In this document: positions 51,401 through 59,852 of the stretch, in pieces | Numbering within the stretch: position 1 is the stretch's first letter | Layout of the letters: every line of letters starts with the position of its first letter | NCBI GenBank assembly: GCA_900544615.1 | Contig: UQVS01000009.1 | Span: forward strand, 1-64,000 | From: an uncultured Oscillibacter sp. | GTDB lineage: Bacteria > Bacillota > Clostridia > Oscillospirales > Oscillospiraceae | Direction of reading: 5' to 3' | Length of the DNA: 64,000 nt | Made by a program: the position numbers and the translations under genes | The notes under the pieces: generated by a model | The model's input: only the letters and a program-made list of their open reading frames with translations | What the model was told of the DNA's origin: nothing | The model's database searches: none

Positions 51401-52032
51401 CGGCCAAGCTGACGGCCACCCAGCTGAAGGGCCGGACGCTGGATGAGGAGATTGCGGAAAACGCCTATCATACTCCCTATATCCGCCCGCTGGTTCGGCC
51501 CAGATTCCGGCGGACGGAGAAGGGACTTACCCCGGCAGAGCGGGGAACTGCCACCCACTTGGTGCTGCAATATCTGGATTTGCGGAACCCGAATGTGCCG
51601 GAACAGGTAGAGCGGCTGAAACTGGAGGCCAAGCTGACGCCGGAGCAGGCGGCGGCTGTTGACATCCCTGCATTGAAGCGGTTTCTTGCATCTCCGCTGG
51701 CGGAGGAGCTGCGGAACGCCGGGGCTGTGGAGCGGGAATACCGCTTTACGGTGCTGATGGATGCAAAGGACTATGATCCGGCGGCGCTGGGGGAGGACGC
51801 CATTCTTTTACAAGGCGTGGTGGACTGCTGGTTCGAGACGCCGGACGGCATCGTGGTGGTGGATTTCAAGACCGACCATGTGCAGACGGATGAAGAGGTT
51901 GCCCGGCACGCGGAGCTGTACCGGGGACAGCTGGCGGCGTACTCGCTGGCGCTGAGCCGGGTGCTGGGGAAGCCAGTGGTGCGGAAGGCACTGTACTTCC
52001 TACAGGTTGGAAAAACCGTGGAAATGGCTTGA
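48472..52032 (+). CDS. addA: Helicase-nuclease subunit AddA
   Basis: A 1,186-residue UvrD/Rep-type helicase plus RecB-like nuclease. Walker A SAAAGSGKTKVLVERL is at residues ~24-39, Walker B VDEYQDTNEVQ is mid-protein, helicase motif VMSIHKSKGLEFPIVF-like and VAMTRPKEKLIL follow, and nuclease motif VVVDFKTDHV lies near the C-terminus. GGAGG-type ribosome site within addB. Confidence 0.95.
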   Translation: MAKLNLTEQQQAAVENRGGSLLVSAAAGSGKTKVLVERLFRYVTEDHCHVDDFLIITYTKAAAAELRSKIAAELSKRLAEAPGDRHLRSQLLRVYQADIKTVDAFCTALLRENTHLLAHEGERYTLTPDFRVLDENDAGLLRQRVLDRVLSRFYEELDEGGALLADTLGAGRDDSALAALVLETYEKLQSHAYPAVWLEKNRAVWENCGGDFNETPYAAELLTGIRRKAFHHMMSLRKAALSTADGDLYKGYGEKFLTASRSFAPLAAAWNWESAHDSFEHLEFPRLITPRGMKDDPEVLRLKKLWESAKDTVKKLESILSVSGEEAMEDLRTMAPAMTALLRLTADFSDAYRREKLRMNCADFSDQEHLALELLVSGDGGPTPLGRQVAGRYREILVDEYQDTNEVQNAIFRAVSREGQNLFTVGDVKQSIYRFRLADPTIFLDKYKRFAPAETAADGEERKILLSRNFRSRQEILDAANFIFSGILSVDMGEMEYGEEESLHFGAAYYPPRTDCDTEFHLISARQKSAAEDRPVKKLLAEARFTAGRIRQLLDGGYPVTGEDGALRPCRPEDIVILMRSPGSRAATFAQAMAEQGIPCSFEESGSFFESMEIAVTLSLLEIIDNPRQDVPLISVLRSPVFGFVPDRLAEIRSHDRDGDFYDALLADGGEDVQSFLSTLSALREAAGDMSVCRLLWHLYNTLDLLGIFGAMDEGTARQENLIALTRHAERFESSGYRGLFAFITQLRRLMEAGEAPEVKISSGAGGVQLMSIHKSKGLEFPIVFLCDLDHAFSRQDFDTPVLVHPALGLGPRCIDLKRKIRYPTMARLALEEKLRRENLAEEQRVLYVAMTRPKEKLILVDAMYHAETRLKKLTAAAGFPVMPEVVAEGKCFGDWILLPLLCRPEAAPLRELAGMDADELYTGNTSPWQIFLHDSNDFAEAPRQSRPEAQNKTETGTFDPSVMLFQYPYQRETLLPAKLTATQLKGRTLDEEIAENAYHTPYIRPLVRPRFRRTEKGLTPAERGTATHLVLQYLDLRNPNVPEQVERLKLEAKLTPEQAAAVDIPALKRFLASPLAEELRNAGAVEREYRFTVLMDAKDYDPAALGEDAILLQGVVDCWFETPDGIVVVDFKTDHVQTDEEVARHAELYRGQLAAYSLALSRVLGKPVVRKALYFLQVGKTVEMA

Positions 52033-52068
52033 TTTTTCAAAATTTTCGGGGATTCGCAGAAAAAATGC

Positions 52069-52097
52069 TTGCAATCTTTCCGGTAATATGATATGCT
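52069..52097 (+). promoter_or_regulatory. rpmE promoter
   Basis: TTGCAA (52069-52074), 17-bp spacer, TATGCT (52092-52097). Confidence 0.75.
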
Positions 52098-52165
52098 AAC
52101 TTAGCTTTTGTGGGGTGAAAGCTCCTCAGAGGTAGTTTTGTACCAGAAAGAGGTGAACGAGAGCA

Positions 52166-52369
52166 ATGAAGGAAGGAATCCATCCCAATTATCAGCAGAC
52201 TACGATTACTTGCGCCTGCGGTAATGTGATTGAGACAGGTTCTACCAAGAGTGATATCAAGGTGGAAGTCTGCTCGAAGTGTCACCCCTTCTTCACTGGC
52301 AAGCAGAAGCTGGTCGATACCGGCGGACGCGTGGCCAAGTTCAATAAGAAGTTCGGTCTGGATAAGTAA
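52166..52369 (+). CDS. rpmE: Ribosomal protein L31, zinc form
   Basis: A 67-residue protein. Four cysteines (ITCACGN, VEVCSKCHPF) mark the zinc-containing type A L31. IHPNYQQT and FTGKQKLVDTGGRVAKF complete the signature. The ATG at 52166 has AGAGGTGAACGAGAG before it. Confidence 0.96.
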   Translation: MKEGIHPNYQQTTITCACGNVIETGSTKSDIKVEVCSKCHPFFTGKQKLVDTGGRVAKFNKKFGLDK

Positions 52370-52393
52370 AGTCCTTACACTTCGTCACATTCT

Positions 52394-52429
52394 GCGGTGG
52401 TCTGCTTTGACAGACCACCGCTTTTTTAT
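52394..52429 (+). terminator. rpmE terminator
   Basis: GCGGTGGTCTG-CTTTGA-CAGACCACCGC followed by a T-run. Confidence 0.93.
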
Positions 52430-52456
52430 TGCATTTTTCCGGAAATCGGATATACT
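52429..52456 (+). promoter_or_regulatory. hflX promoter
   Basis: TTGCAT (52429-52434), 16-bp spacer, TATACT (52451-52456). The -35 directly abuts the rpmE terminator's T-run. Confidence 0.7.
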
Positions 52457-52519
52457 GGACAAAGAAATGTGATTTGGAGCGGTCAATCCGCCGTTCCATC
52501 ATAATAAGGAGAGACACAT

Positions 52520-53815
52520 TTGCTGCAAAAAGAAGAAATTCGGGACAATGTGGTGCTGGTGGGGCTGAATTCCCCGGTTCTCAAGGAGGACAGCGCCACG
52601 GAAGAGAGCATGGATGAGCTGGCCGCGCTGGTGGAAACCGCTGGGGGCGAGGCAGTGGGCATCATCCTTCAGAACCGGCCGTCCCCGGACCCCCGCACGT
52701 TTATTGGCGAGGGTAAGGTGGCGGAGGTACAGCTGTACTGCGAGAACACCGGAGCGGATATGGTGATCTTCGATAATGACCTGTCCCCCTCCCAGCAGCG
52801 GGTGCTGACGGAGCTGCTGGGCGTGCAGGTGCTGGACCGCTGCGGCCTGATTCTGGACATTTTCGCCCAGCGGGCCAAGACCAAGGAGGGCCGATTGCAG
52901 GTGGAGCTGGCGCAGTACCGCTATCTGCTGCCCCGGCTGATCGGTATGTGGAGCCATCTGGAACGGCAGGGCGGCACCAGCGGCAAAGGCCCCATCGGCT
53001 CCAAAGGCCCCGGTGAGACCCAGCTGGAAACCGACCGCCGCCTCATCAACAAGAAGATCGACAAGATCCGGGCGGATCTGGAGGAGGTGCGCCGGGTACG
53101 GGCCACCCAGCGCCAGCAGCGACAGAAAAACGAGATCCCGGTGGTAGCCATTGTGGGCTACACCAACGCGGGGAAATCCACCCTGCTCAATCAGCTGACG
53201 GGAGCATCTATCCCGGCCAATAATCGCCTGTTCGACACGCTGGATACCACCAGCCGCCTCCTGACGGTCAGCGACACGCTGGACGTGGTGATCTCCGATA
53301 CGGTGGGCTTTATCCGCAAGCTGCCCCACCAGCTGGTGGAGGCATTCAAAGCCACGCTGGAGGAGCTGGAGTACGCCGACCTGCTGCTCCACGTCATCGA
53401 CGTGTCCAACCCGGAATGGCAGCATCAGGCGGAAGTCGTGGAAAACCTGATCGTGGAGCTGGGGGCCAGCGGGATTCCCCGGATCGACGTATTCAATAAG
53501 TGCGACTGCGTGGAGGCCGGAGATCTCCGGCCCCACGGCGAGGATATCTGCTCCATTTCCGCCCGCACCGGCGAGGGTGTGGAGCGTCTGCTGGAGATGA
53601 TCGACCGGCGGCTGGACAAGGGAAGCCGCCGGGTGCGGATACACCTGCCCTACGATAAAGGTGGCCTGCTGGATATGCTGTACCGGGAGGCCAGGGTGGA
53701 AGCGGTGGAATACAGCGAGACCATTGACGTAACGGCCATGTGTCCCCCCAGAGTGCTGGGACAGATCGCGGCGTATACAACGGACTGGGCGCCGCCGAAA
53801 GAGGACTGGGAATGA
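52520..53815 (+). CDS. hflX: GTPase HflX
   Basis: A 431-residue ribosome-binding GTPase that splits stalled 70S ribosomes. The N-terminal HflX domain (GLNSPVLKEDS, RPSPDPRTFIGEGKV, VIFDNDLSPSQQR) is followed by a coiled linker and the G domain with G1 VGYTNAGKSTLL, G3 DTVGFIRKLPH and G4 NKCD. It starts at TTG 52520 after AAGGAGAG; no better start is available. Confidence 0.94.
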   Translation: MLQKEEIRDNVVLVGLNSPVLKEDSATEESMDELAALVETAGGEAVGIILQNRPSPDPRTFIGEGKVAEVQLYCENTGADMVIFDNDLSPSQQRVLTELLGVQVLDRCGLILDIFAQRAKTKEGRLQVELAQYRYLLPRLIGMWSHLERQGGTSGKGPIGSKGPGETQLETDRRLINKKIDKIRADLEEVRRVRATQRQQRQKNEIPVVAIVGYTNAGKSTLLNQLTGASIPANNRLFDTLDTTSRLLTVSDTLDVVISDTVGFIRKLPHQLVEAFKATLEELEYADLLLHVIDVSNPEWQHQAEVVENLIVELGASGIPRIDVFNKCDCVEAGDLRPHGEDICSISARTGEGVERLLEMIDRRLDKGSRRVRIHLPYDKGGLLDMLYREARVEAVEYSETIDVTAMCPPRVLGQIAAYTTDWAPPKEDWE

Positions 53816-54372
53816 AAACACTGGAAACGGCGCGCCTGCTTCTGACGCCGTGGCGGGAGGAGGATGCCGAAGCCTTGTATGCGTTGGCGTCCGACCCGGA
53901 CATCGGCCCCATGTGCGGCTGGGAGCCGCATAGAAGCGTGGAGGACAGCCGCCGGATCATCCGGGACGTTTTCAGTGCGCCGGAGGTCTGCGCCATTCTG
54001 AGCCGGGAGAGCGGAACGCTGCTGGGGGCCGTCGGGTTTCAGCCGCCGTCGGAGATGTTCCCGGAGCTGCCTGCCACCCGCCAGCGGGAGTTGGGTTATT
54101 GGCTGGGCCGGGCCTACTGGGGACACGGGATCATGCCGGAAGCGGTGCAGGCGCTGCTGCGGTACGGCTTCGGGGAGTTGAAGCTGGAAGCCGTCTGGTG
54201 TTCCCACTACGATTGGAACCGCCAGTCCAGACGGGTGATTGAAAAGTGCGGTTTCCGCTATCAGTTTACAAAAAAGACGACGAACGTCATGAACGCCACC
54301 CACGAAACGGTATTCTATGCCCTGAAACGGGAAGAATGGGATTCCCTGCACGGAAAAAAGGAGTTTGTATGA
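53812..54372 (+). CDS. GNAT-family N-acetyltransferase (RimJ-like)
   Basis: The product has 186 residues. ETARLLLTPWREEDAEALYA opens the GNAT fold, LGYWLGRAYWGHGIMPEAVQ is the acetyl-CoA-binding motif, and EAVWCSHYDWNRQSRRVIEK the C-terminal motif. Members acetylate protein N-termini, amino sugars or drugs; substrate unknown. It overlaps hflX and the next gene by four bases each. Confidence 0.9.
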   Translation: MKTLETARLLLTPWREEDAEALYALASDPDIGPMCGWEPHRSVEDSRRIIRDVFSAPEVCAILSRESGTLLGAVGFQPPSEMFPELPATRQRELGYWLGRAYWGHGIMPEAVQALLRYGFGELKLEAVWCSHYDWNRQSRRVIEKCGFRYQFTKKTTNVMNATHETVFYALKREEWDSLHGKKEFV

Positions 54373-55007
54373 CAGAGTACATCGTTCCGTATCAGGACGC
54401 TGAAAGCGAATTTACGGAAAAGCGCTCCCGATTCATCACCCATCTCTATCAGGTGAAGACGGAAGCGGAGGCCCGCACCCGCATTGAGGAGATGAAAAAG
54501 AAATACTACGACGCCCGGCATAACTGCTGGTGCTATCTTCTCCGGGAGGGCGGCGTGGTCCGCTATTCCGATGACGGTGAGCCGCAGGGGACGGCGGGAC
54601 AGCCCATGCTGAACGTGTTTCAGCGGCAGGAGGTCTGGAATGTCTGCTGCATTGTGACCCGCTACTTCGGCGGCGTTCTGCTGGGGGCGGGAGGGCTGAC
54701 CCGCGCCTATACAAAGGGAGCGGCTGATGCGCTGTCCGCTGCAGGAATCGCCCGGATGGGTCTGTGGACGCTGTGGAATGTCCCCTGTACCTATCCGCTG
54801 CTGGAGCGGATGAAATTAGAGGCGGCCGCCGCCGGCGGCGTGATCCGGGATGCGGAATACGGCGCAGACATCACCCTCCGGGTGGCATTTCCCGCCGGGG
54901 CCGCGGAAACGTTCCAGCTCCGGCTGACGGAGCTTTCCGCCGGGAGTCTGACCATGACGGCGGCAGGGGAGGAGTTCCTGCCCGGACCGCGGGAAGAGGC
55001 CAACTGA
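54369..55007 (+). CDS. YigZ/IMPACT family protein
   Basis: A 212-residue protein. SRFITHLYQVKTEAEARTRI, ARHNCWCYLL, SDDGEPQGTAGQPML and TRYFGGVLLGAGGLTRAY are the UPF0029/YigZ signature; the C-terminal part is the EF-G IV-like DUF1949 domain. Likely binds RNA or ribosomes; function unresolved. ATGA overlap with the GNAT gene. Confidence 0.93.
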   Translation: MTEYIVPYQDAESEFTEKRSRFITHLYQVKTEAEARTRIEEMKKKYYDARHNCWCYLLREGGVVRYSDDGEPQGTAGQPMLNVFQRQEVWNVCCIVTRYFGGVLLGAGGLTRAYTKGAADALSAAGIARMGLWTLWNVPCTYPLLERMKLEAAAAGGVIRDAEYGADITLRVAFPAGAAETFQLRLTELSAGSLTMTAAGEEFLPGPREEAN

Positions 55008-55008
55008 C

Positions 55009-55028
55009 AAAAACCATGGTTTTTCGGT
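55009..55028 (+). terminator. Weak terminator-like palindrome
   Basis: AAAAACCATGGTTTTT directly after the yigZ stop; the stem is short and AT-rich, so termination may be weak. Confidence 0.4.
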
Positions 55029-55056
55029 GTTTCGCCTGAAACCACCGCGATTTTTC

Positions 55057-55085
55057 TTGCATTTTCCACAGATGCTCTGTATAAT
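55057..55085 (+). promoter_or_regulatory. glnS promoter
   Basis: TTGCAT (55057-55062), 17-bp spacer, TATAAT (55080-55085). Confidence 0.8.
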
Positions 55086-55125
55086 GCAGGGTTATGATAG
55101 ACTTTTACAGGAAGGACTGACAGCA

Positions 55126-56856
55126 ATGGCTGACGAGATCAAGACCACGGCGGCGGAAGCCCCCGAAAGCCGCAACTTCATCCATGCTTTTATTGAGGAG
55201 GATATTGCCCCCGGCGGACAGTTCGAAGGCATGACGGTGCATACCCGGTTTCCCCCGGAGCCTAACGGCTATCTCCATATCGGCCACTGCAAGGCCCTGA
55301 CCATTGACTTCGGTACCGCCGAAAAGTTCGGCGGACTGTGCAACCTGCGGATGGACGACACCAACCCCACCAAAGAGGATGAGGAGTTTGTGGAGGCCAT
55401 CAAGGAGGACATCCACTGGCTGGGCTTTGACTGGGGCGACCGTTTTTTCTACGGTTCCGACTATTTTGAGGAGGACTACCGGCAGGCGGTGGGCCTCATC
55501 AAGAAGGGACTGGCCTATGTCTGCCAGCTGTCTCCTGAAGAATTCAAGGCCCACCGGGGCGATATCGGCGTCCCCGCCACGTCCCCGTACCGGGATCGTC
55601 CCATTGAGGAGAGTCTGGATCTCTTTGCCCGGATGCGGGCAGGGGAGTTCCCCAACGGCGCCATGACCCTCCGGGCCAAGATTGATCTGGAGTCCGGCAA
55701 CTTCAATATGCGGGATCCGGTGATTTACCGCATTAACCATATGCACCATCACCGGCAGGGGGACAAATGGTGCATTTACCCCATGTACGACTTTGCCCAC
55801 CCCATTCAGGACGCGCTGGAGGGCATTACCCACAGCCTGTGTTCTCTGGAATTTGAGGCACACCGTCCGCTGTACAACTGGGTTATCGAGCACTGTGACC
55901 TGCCTGCCCATCCCCGGCAGATCGAGTTTGCCCGTCTGGGTATTGACCACACCGTTATGAGCAAGCGGAAGCTCCGCAAGCTGGTGGAGGAAGGCCGGGT
56001 CTCCGGCTGGGACGATCCCCGGATGCCCACTCTCTGCGGTCTGCGCCGTCGGGGCTATACCGCCAGATCGATCCGGAATTTCTGCGACCGCATCGGCGTG
56101 GCCAAGTCCGCCAACGTGGTGGAGTACGGTTTTCTGGAACATTGCCTGCGGGAAGACCTGAACGAGACCGCCCAGCGGGTGATGGCTGTGCTGCACCCTA
56201 TCAAGCTGGTCATTACCAATTACCCTGCCGGTAAGTCCGAAACCGTGACTGTGGAGAATAACCCCGTGGATCCCGATGCCGGGACCCGCGAGGTCACGTT
56301 CTCCAGAGAGCTGTGGGTGGAGGCGGACGATTTCCTGCCTGAGCCTGTACCCAAGTATAAGCGGCTGTATCCCGGCGGCCCGGAGTGCCGTCTCAAGGGA
56401 GCCTATGTCATCAAGTGCGTGGGCTATGAGACGGACGAAGCGGGCAACGTGACGGAGATCGCCGCAGAATACGATCCCAACAGCCGGGGCGGCGACCCCG
56501 CCGACGGCCGGAAGATCAAGGGCGCTACCATCCATTGGGTGGATGCCGCCACTGCTGTGGACGCCGAGGTACGGCTCTACGACAATCTGTTCACCGATGC
56601 CAATCCCGATGCCGCCGATAAGGACTTTATGGACTGCCTGAACCCGGATTCTCTGGAAGTCCTGACGGACTGCAAGGTGGAAGCGGGACTGGCCGCTGTG
56701 GCGGACAGCTATGCCGCCGGTCATGAAACGGGCAAAACGGCGCCCGGCTTCCAGTTCATGCGTCTGGGCTACTTCTGCCTGGACAACAAGGACACCCGGC
56801 CCGGACACCCTGTGTTCAACCGCAGCGTCAGCCTGAAGGAGAGCTTCAAGAAGTAA
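55126..56856 (+). CDS. glnS: Glutaminyl-tRNA synthetase
   Basis: A 576-residue class I synthetase. HIGH is at residues 51-54 (GYLHIGHCKAL), the KMSKS-like VMSKRK around residues 277-282, and the C-terminal anticodon-binding beta barrels (LWVEADDFLPEPVPKYKRLY) are complete. RMDDTNPTKEDEEFVEAIKE is the GlnRS-type active-site segment rather than the GluRS one. Most Firmicutes make Gln-tRNA by GatCAB amidation; a GlnRS indicates ancient transfer, seen in some Clostridia. Confidence 0.95.
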   Translation: MADEIKTTAAEAPESRNFIHAFIEEDIAPGGQFEGMTVHTRFPPEPNGYLHIGHCKALTIDFGTAEKFGGLCNLRMDDTNPTKEDEEFVEAIKEDIHWLGFDWGDRFFYGSDYFEEDYRQAVGLIKKGLAYVCQLSPEEFKAHRGDIGVPATSPYRDRPIEESLDLFARMRAGEFPNGAMTLRAKIDLESGNFNMRDPVIYRINHMHHHRQGDKWCIYPMYDFAHPIQDALEGITHSLCSLEFEAHRPLYNWVIEHCDLPAHPRQIEFARLGIDHTVMSKRKLRKLVEEGRVSGWDDPRMPTLCGLRRRGYTARSIRNFCDRIGVAKSANVVEYGFLEHCLREDLNETAQRVMAVLHPIKLVITNYPAGKSETVTVENNPVDPDAGTREVTFSRELWVEADDFLPEPVPKYKRLYPGGPECRLKGAYVIKCVGYETDEAGNVTEIAAEYDPNSRGGDPADGRKIKGATIHWVDAATAVDAEVRLYDNLFTDANPDAADKDFMDCLNPDSLEVLTDCKVEAGLAAVADSYAAGHETGKTAPGFQFMRLGYFCLDNKDTRPGHPVFNRSVSLKESFKK

Positions 56857-56866
56857 ATCGCAAAAG

Positions 56867-56904
56867 AAACCCGGCTCTGAGCATTTGCTCAGAGCCGGGT
56901 TTTC
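56867..56904. terminator. Bidirectional terminator
   Basis: A 17-bp stem (56867-56883 / 56886-56902) with A-run and T-run flanks, shared by glnS and the convergent thioesterase gene. Confidence 0.95.
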
Positions 56905-57316
56905 AGTCGAGATCCAGCGGCTGCTTCAGATTGTAAAAGGTGAACGTGCCGGTTCCCACAAGGGTATCATGCTGGTCTGTGATGCGGACATCGTAAACGC
57001 AGACCGTGCTGCCGTGCTTGCTCTCGCGGGCTTCGGCTGTCAGGGTGTCGCCAGCCTTTACAGACCGCATGAAATTGTACTGTGCATTCAGTGTGACTGC
57101 CTTTTCCCCATAGGCAGCCATGGCAGAGCCTGCGACATTATCCGCCATGGTAAAATATACGCCGCCGTGAGCAAAGCCCAGAGGGTTCAGGTGTTCCTCC
57201 GTGACAGGCATCACCGCTTTTGCATAGCCGGGGGACAGCTCGGTGAGGACAATGCCCAGCCGTTGGCAGAAGCGGTTGCGGCTGTTGCGGTATTCCAGAA
57301 TTTTTTGAAGATCCAT
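56903..57316 (-). CDS. PaaI-type hotdog thioesterase
   Basis: The product has 137 residues. NPLGFAHGGVYFTMADNVAG holds the hotdog active-site motif (HGG...D) and NAQYNFMRSVKAGDTLTAEA the second strand set. Such enzymes hydrolyse acyl- or aryl-CoA esters, often phenylacetate-type. The ATG at 57316 follows AAGGAG on the minus strand. Confidence 0.9.
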   Translation of the reverse strand: MDLQKILEYRNSRNRFCQRLGIVLTELSPGYAKAVMPVTEEHLNPLGFAHGGVYFTMADNVAGSAMAAYGEKAVTLNAQYNFMRSVKAGDTLTAEARESKHGSTVCVYDVRITDQHDTLVGTGTFTFYNLKQPLDLD

Positions 57317-57416
57317 TGTACAACTCCTTGCAGAATGTTGTGAAATTGGCTCTATTTTACGCGGTTTGCAGGAAAAGTGCAAATAGAATCCGCAATGTGT
57401 TTGTGAAAAAATCCGT

Positions 57417-57444
57417 TTGCATTTTGTAAGAAATGCTGTATAAT
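57417..57444 (+). promoter_or_regulatory. MATE transporter promoter
   Basis: TTGCAT (57417-57422), 16-bp spacer, TATAAT (57439-57444). Confidence 0.75.
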
Positions 57445-57453
57445 AAAACTACA

Positions 57454-57545
57454 ACGTGTGGCGTAACTGCGTAAATCCAGTTGCAGGCCACGCGTTTTTT
57501 GCTGCTTGCAGATAGAGACGCGGGGCTTATGCCCCGTTATTTTTT
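57454..57545 (+). promoter_or_regulatory. Structured leader of the MATE gene
   Basis: Two terminator-like hairpins occupy the leader. The first has outer stem CGTGTGGC/GCCACGCG, an internal loop, inner stem AACTG/CAGTT and a CGTAAATC loop, followed by six Ts. The second is GCGGGGC-TTAT-GCCCCGT, followed by A then seven Ts. Riboswitch or attenuator control is suggested; the pattern does not match the purine or guanidine riboswitches I know. Confidence 0.55.
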
Positions 57546-57576
57546 TGCACATTTTTCTTGTGAGGAGGATTCTTTT

Positions 57577-58992
57577 ATGGAAGAAAACAACGCTTTTCTG
57601 GTTCAGAAAAAGCTGGGGACGCTGATGCGGAAGTACGCGGTTCCCTGCGTGATCTCCCTGCTGGTGGGAGCCTTGTACAACATCGTGGATCAGATCTTCA
57701 TTGCCAACGCCAGCTACCTTGGTTCTTTCGGCAACGCTGCCAACACGGTGGTGTTCCCGCTGACGGTGGTGGCGCTGGCCATTGCGGTTATGATCGGGGA
57801 CGGCTGCTGCGCCTATGTCAGCATTTGTCTGGGGGCCAAGAGCCACGAAAACGCCCATAAGAGCGTCGGCAGCGCAGTGGTGCTGTGCGTGGTGCTGAGC
57901 CTGATCCTGACGGCAGTTTACCTGATTTTTCAGGATGGGATCCTGACCCTCTTCGGCGGACGGGTCAACGAGGAGACGTTTCGGTACTCCAAGGAGTATT
58001 TCTTTTATATTACGCTGGGCGTTCCGTTTTATATGTTCGGCCAGGCCATGAACCCGGTGATTCGGTCTGACGGCAGCCCTAAATTCGCCATGGCCTCCGG
58101 CCTTGCCGGGGCTGCTGTAAATATCGTTCTGGACCCGGTGTTTATCTATGGATTCCGCTGGGGCATGATGGGCGCGGCAGTGGCCACGGTGCTGGGTCAG
58201 ATCCTGACGGCGGCCATGGCCGTGTGGTATCTCTGCCACATGAAGGCGGTGGGGCTGAAGAAAGAGAGCCTGCGGGTGGACTGGACGGTTACAAAGCGCT
58301 TCATTCCGCTGGGGATTTGCAGCTTTCTGGCGCAGATCTCTCTGGTGGCGGCAATGGCGGCCATCAATAATATGCTGCAAAAATACGGCGCGCTGGACGA
58401 GACCTTCGGCCAGCCGGAATATGCCCAGATCCCCATGGCGGTGGTGGGCATCGTCATGAAATTCTTCCAGATTGTAATTTCCATCGTTATCGGCATGGCG
58501 GCCGGCTGCATTCCCATTGTGGGCTACAACATCGGCGCAGGCCGGAAGAACCGGGCCAAAACGCTGTTTTACTATCTGCTGGCGGCGGAGGCCATTCTGG
58601 GCGTCATCGCGCTGCTGATCGTGGAACTGCTGCCGCGTCAGCTGATCGCCATTTTCGGCGCGGCCAACGAGAGCGTTTACTATACGGAGTTTGCCATGAA
58701 GGCTTTCCGCATCTACCTGTGCCTGCTGCCCATGGCCTGCGTCGATAAGGCCACGTTCATTTATCTCCAGTCCTTGGGCAAGGCGCTACTGTCCACGGCG
58801 CTGTCCATGGTGCGGGAAGTGGTGTTCGGCGTTGGCTTTGCCTTGCTGCTGCCAGCCTTTATGGGGCTGGACGGCGTTCTGTGGTCCATGCCGCTGTCCG
58901 ATATTCTGACCTTTGTGATTTCTGTTATTGCCATTTTCTGCACTGTCCGGGAGCTGTCCGCACCGGATGGAGAGAAGACAGCGGAAGCGTAA
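57577..58992 (+). CDS. MATE-family efflux transporter
   Basis: A 471-residue protein with about twelve membrane segments. VPCVISLLVGALYNIVDQIF, GNAANTVVFP, VIGDGCCAYVSICLG and the duplicated half near residue 240 (SFLAQISLVAAMAAINNMLQ) are MATE signatures. It likely exports cationic drugs or metabolites with Na+ or H+. ATG 57577 has AGGAGG upstream; frames open further upstream lie in the structured leader. Confidence 0.93.
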   Translation: MEENNAFLVQKKLGTLMRKYAVPCVISLLVGALYNIVDQIFIANASYLGSFGNAANTVVFPLTVVALAIAVMIGDGCCAYVSICLGAKSHENAHKSVGSAVVLCVVLSLILTAVYLIFQDGILTLFGGRVNEETFRYSKEYFFYITLGVPFYMFGQAMNPVIRSDGSPKFAMASGLAGAAVNIVLDPVFIYGFRWGMMGAAVATVLGQILTAAMAVWYLCHMKAVGLKKESLRVDWTVTKRFIPLGICSFLAQISLVAAMAAINNMLQKYGALDETFGQPEYAQIPMAVVGIVMKFFQIVISIVIGMAAGCIPIVGYNIGAGRKNRAKTLFYYLLAAEAILGVIALLIVELLPRQLIAIFGAANESVYYTEFAMKAFRIYLCLLPMACVDKATFIYLQSLGKALLSTALSMVREVVFGVGFALLLPAFMGLDGVLWSMPLSDILTFVISVIAIFCTVRELSAPDGEKTAEA

Positions 58993-59012
58993 GCGGTTTC
59001 TCATAAAAACTG

Positions 59013-59040
59013 ACCGCCGGAGAAACCTCCGGCGGTTGTT
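59013..59040. terminator. Terminator between MATE gene and sigG
   Basis: ACCGCCGGAG (59013-59022) pairs with CTCCGGCGGT (59027-59036), followed by TGTTTCT; likely serves both convergent genes. Confidence 0.75.
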
Positions 59041-59046
59041 TCTATG

Positions 59047-59817
59047 CTACAGGTGCTTGCGGATGGTGTTGATGGCGCCCTTTTCCAGCCGGCTTACCTG
59101 CGCCTGAGAGATGCCCACCTCTGCGGAGACCTCCATCTGGGTCTTGCCCTCATAAAAGCGCAGGGATAGGATACGGCGCTCCCGCGGGTTCAGACGCTTC
59201 AGGGCATCCTTCAGGGCGATGCGCTCGGTCCAGCGCTCATCTGTGCTTTTGGGGTCGCTGACCTGATCCATGACACAGATGGCGTCGCCGCCGCTGTCGT
59301 AGATCGGCTCATATAGGGAAACCGGGTCTACGATGGCGTCCATGGCGAACACAACTTCCTCCCGCGGAATATCCAGCACTTTGGCGATCTGCTCTACGGT
59401 AGGCTCCTTCTGATTTTCCGACATAAGCTGTTCTCTGGCCTGAAGCACCCGATAGGCGGTGTCCCGCATGGAGCGGGACACCCGGATGGCGCTGTTGTCC
59501 CGCAGGTAGCGCCGGATCTCGCCTACGATCATGGGGACTCCGTAGGTGGAAAATTTTACCGGCTGATTCACATCGAAGTTATCAATGGCCTTGATCAGCC
59601 CCACGCAGCCCACCTGAAAGAGATCGTCCACACTCTCGCCCCGGCCTGCAAACCGCTGGATCACTGAGAGAACCAGCCTGAGATTTCCTTCAATCAGTTC
59701 CTGCCGGGCCTGTGTGTCGCCGGCCTTGCTGCGGCGGAGGAGTTCCATGGTTTCACTGCTTTTCAGAACCTTCAGCTTCGCCGTGTTGACCCCGGCAATT
59801 TCCACTTTTCCCTGCAT
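59047..59817 (-). CDS. sigG: Late forespore sigma factor SigG
   Basis: A 256-residue protein. The N-terminal MQGKVEIAGVNTAKLKVLKS segment, region 2 (GNLRLVLSVIQRFAGRGESV, DDLFQVGCVGLIKAIDNFDV), and region 4 (RRILSLRFYEGKTQMEVSAE, VGISQAQVSRLEKGAINTI) are typical of SigG. It directs late forespore gene expression. The usual spoIIGA-sigE genes are not upstream here. A sigma-G-like promoter precedes it. Confidence 0.95.
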   Translation of the reverse strand: MQGKVEIAGVNTAKLKVLKSSETMELLRRSKAGDTQARQELIEGNLRLVLSVIQRFAGRGESVDDLFQVGCVGLIKAIDNFDVNQPVKFSTYGVPMIVGEIRRYLRDNSAIRVSRSMRDTAYRVLQAREQLMSENQKEPTVEQIAKVLDIPREEVVFAMDAIVDPVSLYEPIYDSGGDAICVMDQVSDPKSTDERWTERIALKDALKRLNPRERRILSLRFYEGKTQMEVSAEVGISQAQVSRLEKGAINTIRKHL

Positions 59818-59852
59818 ATGCCTGCCTCCCGACCATCGAACTCAGCAAAAGA

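Noticed and set aside
57445..57545. Purine or guanidine riboswitch before the MATE gene
   Set aside because: Conserved loop sequences of those classes are not present; only the terminator-like hairpins are supported.
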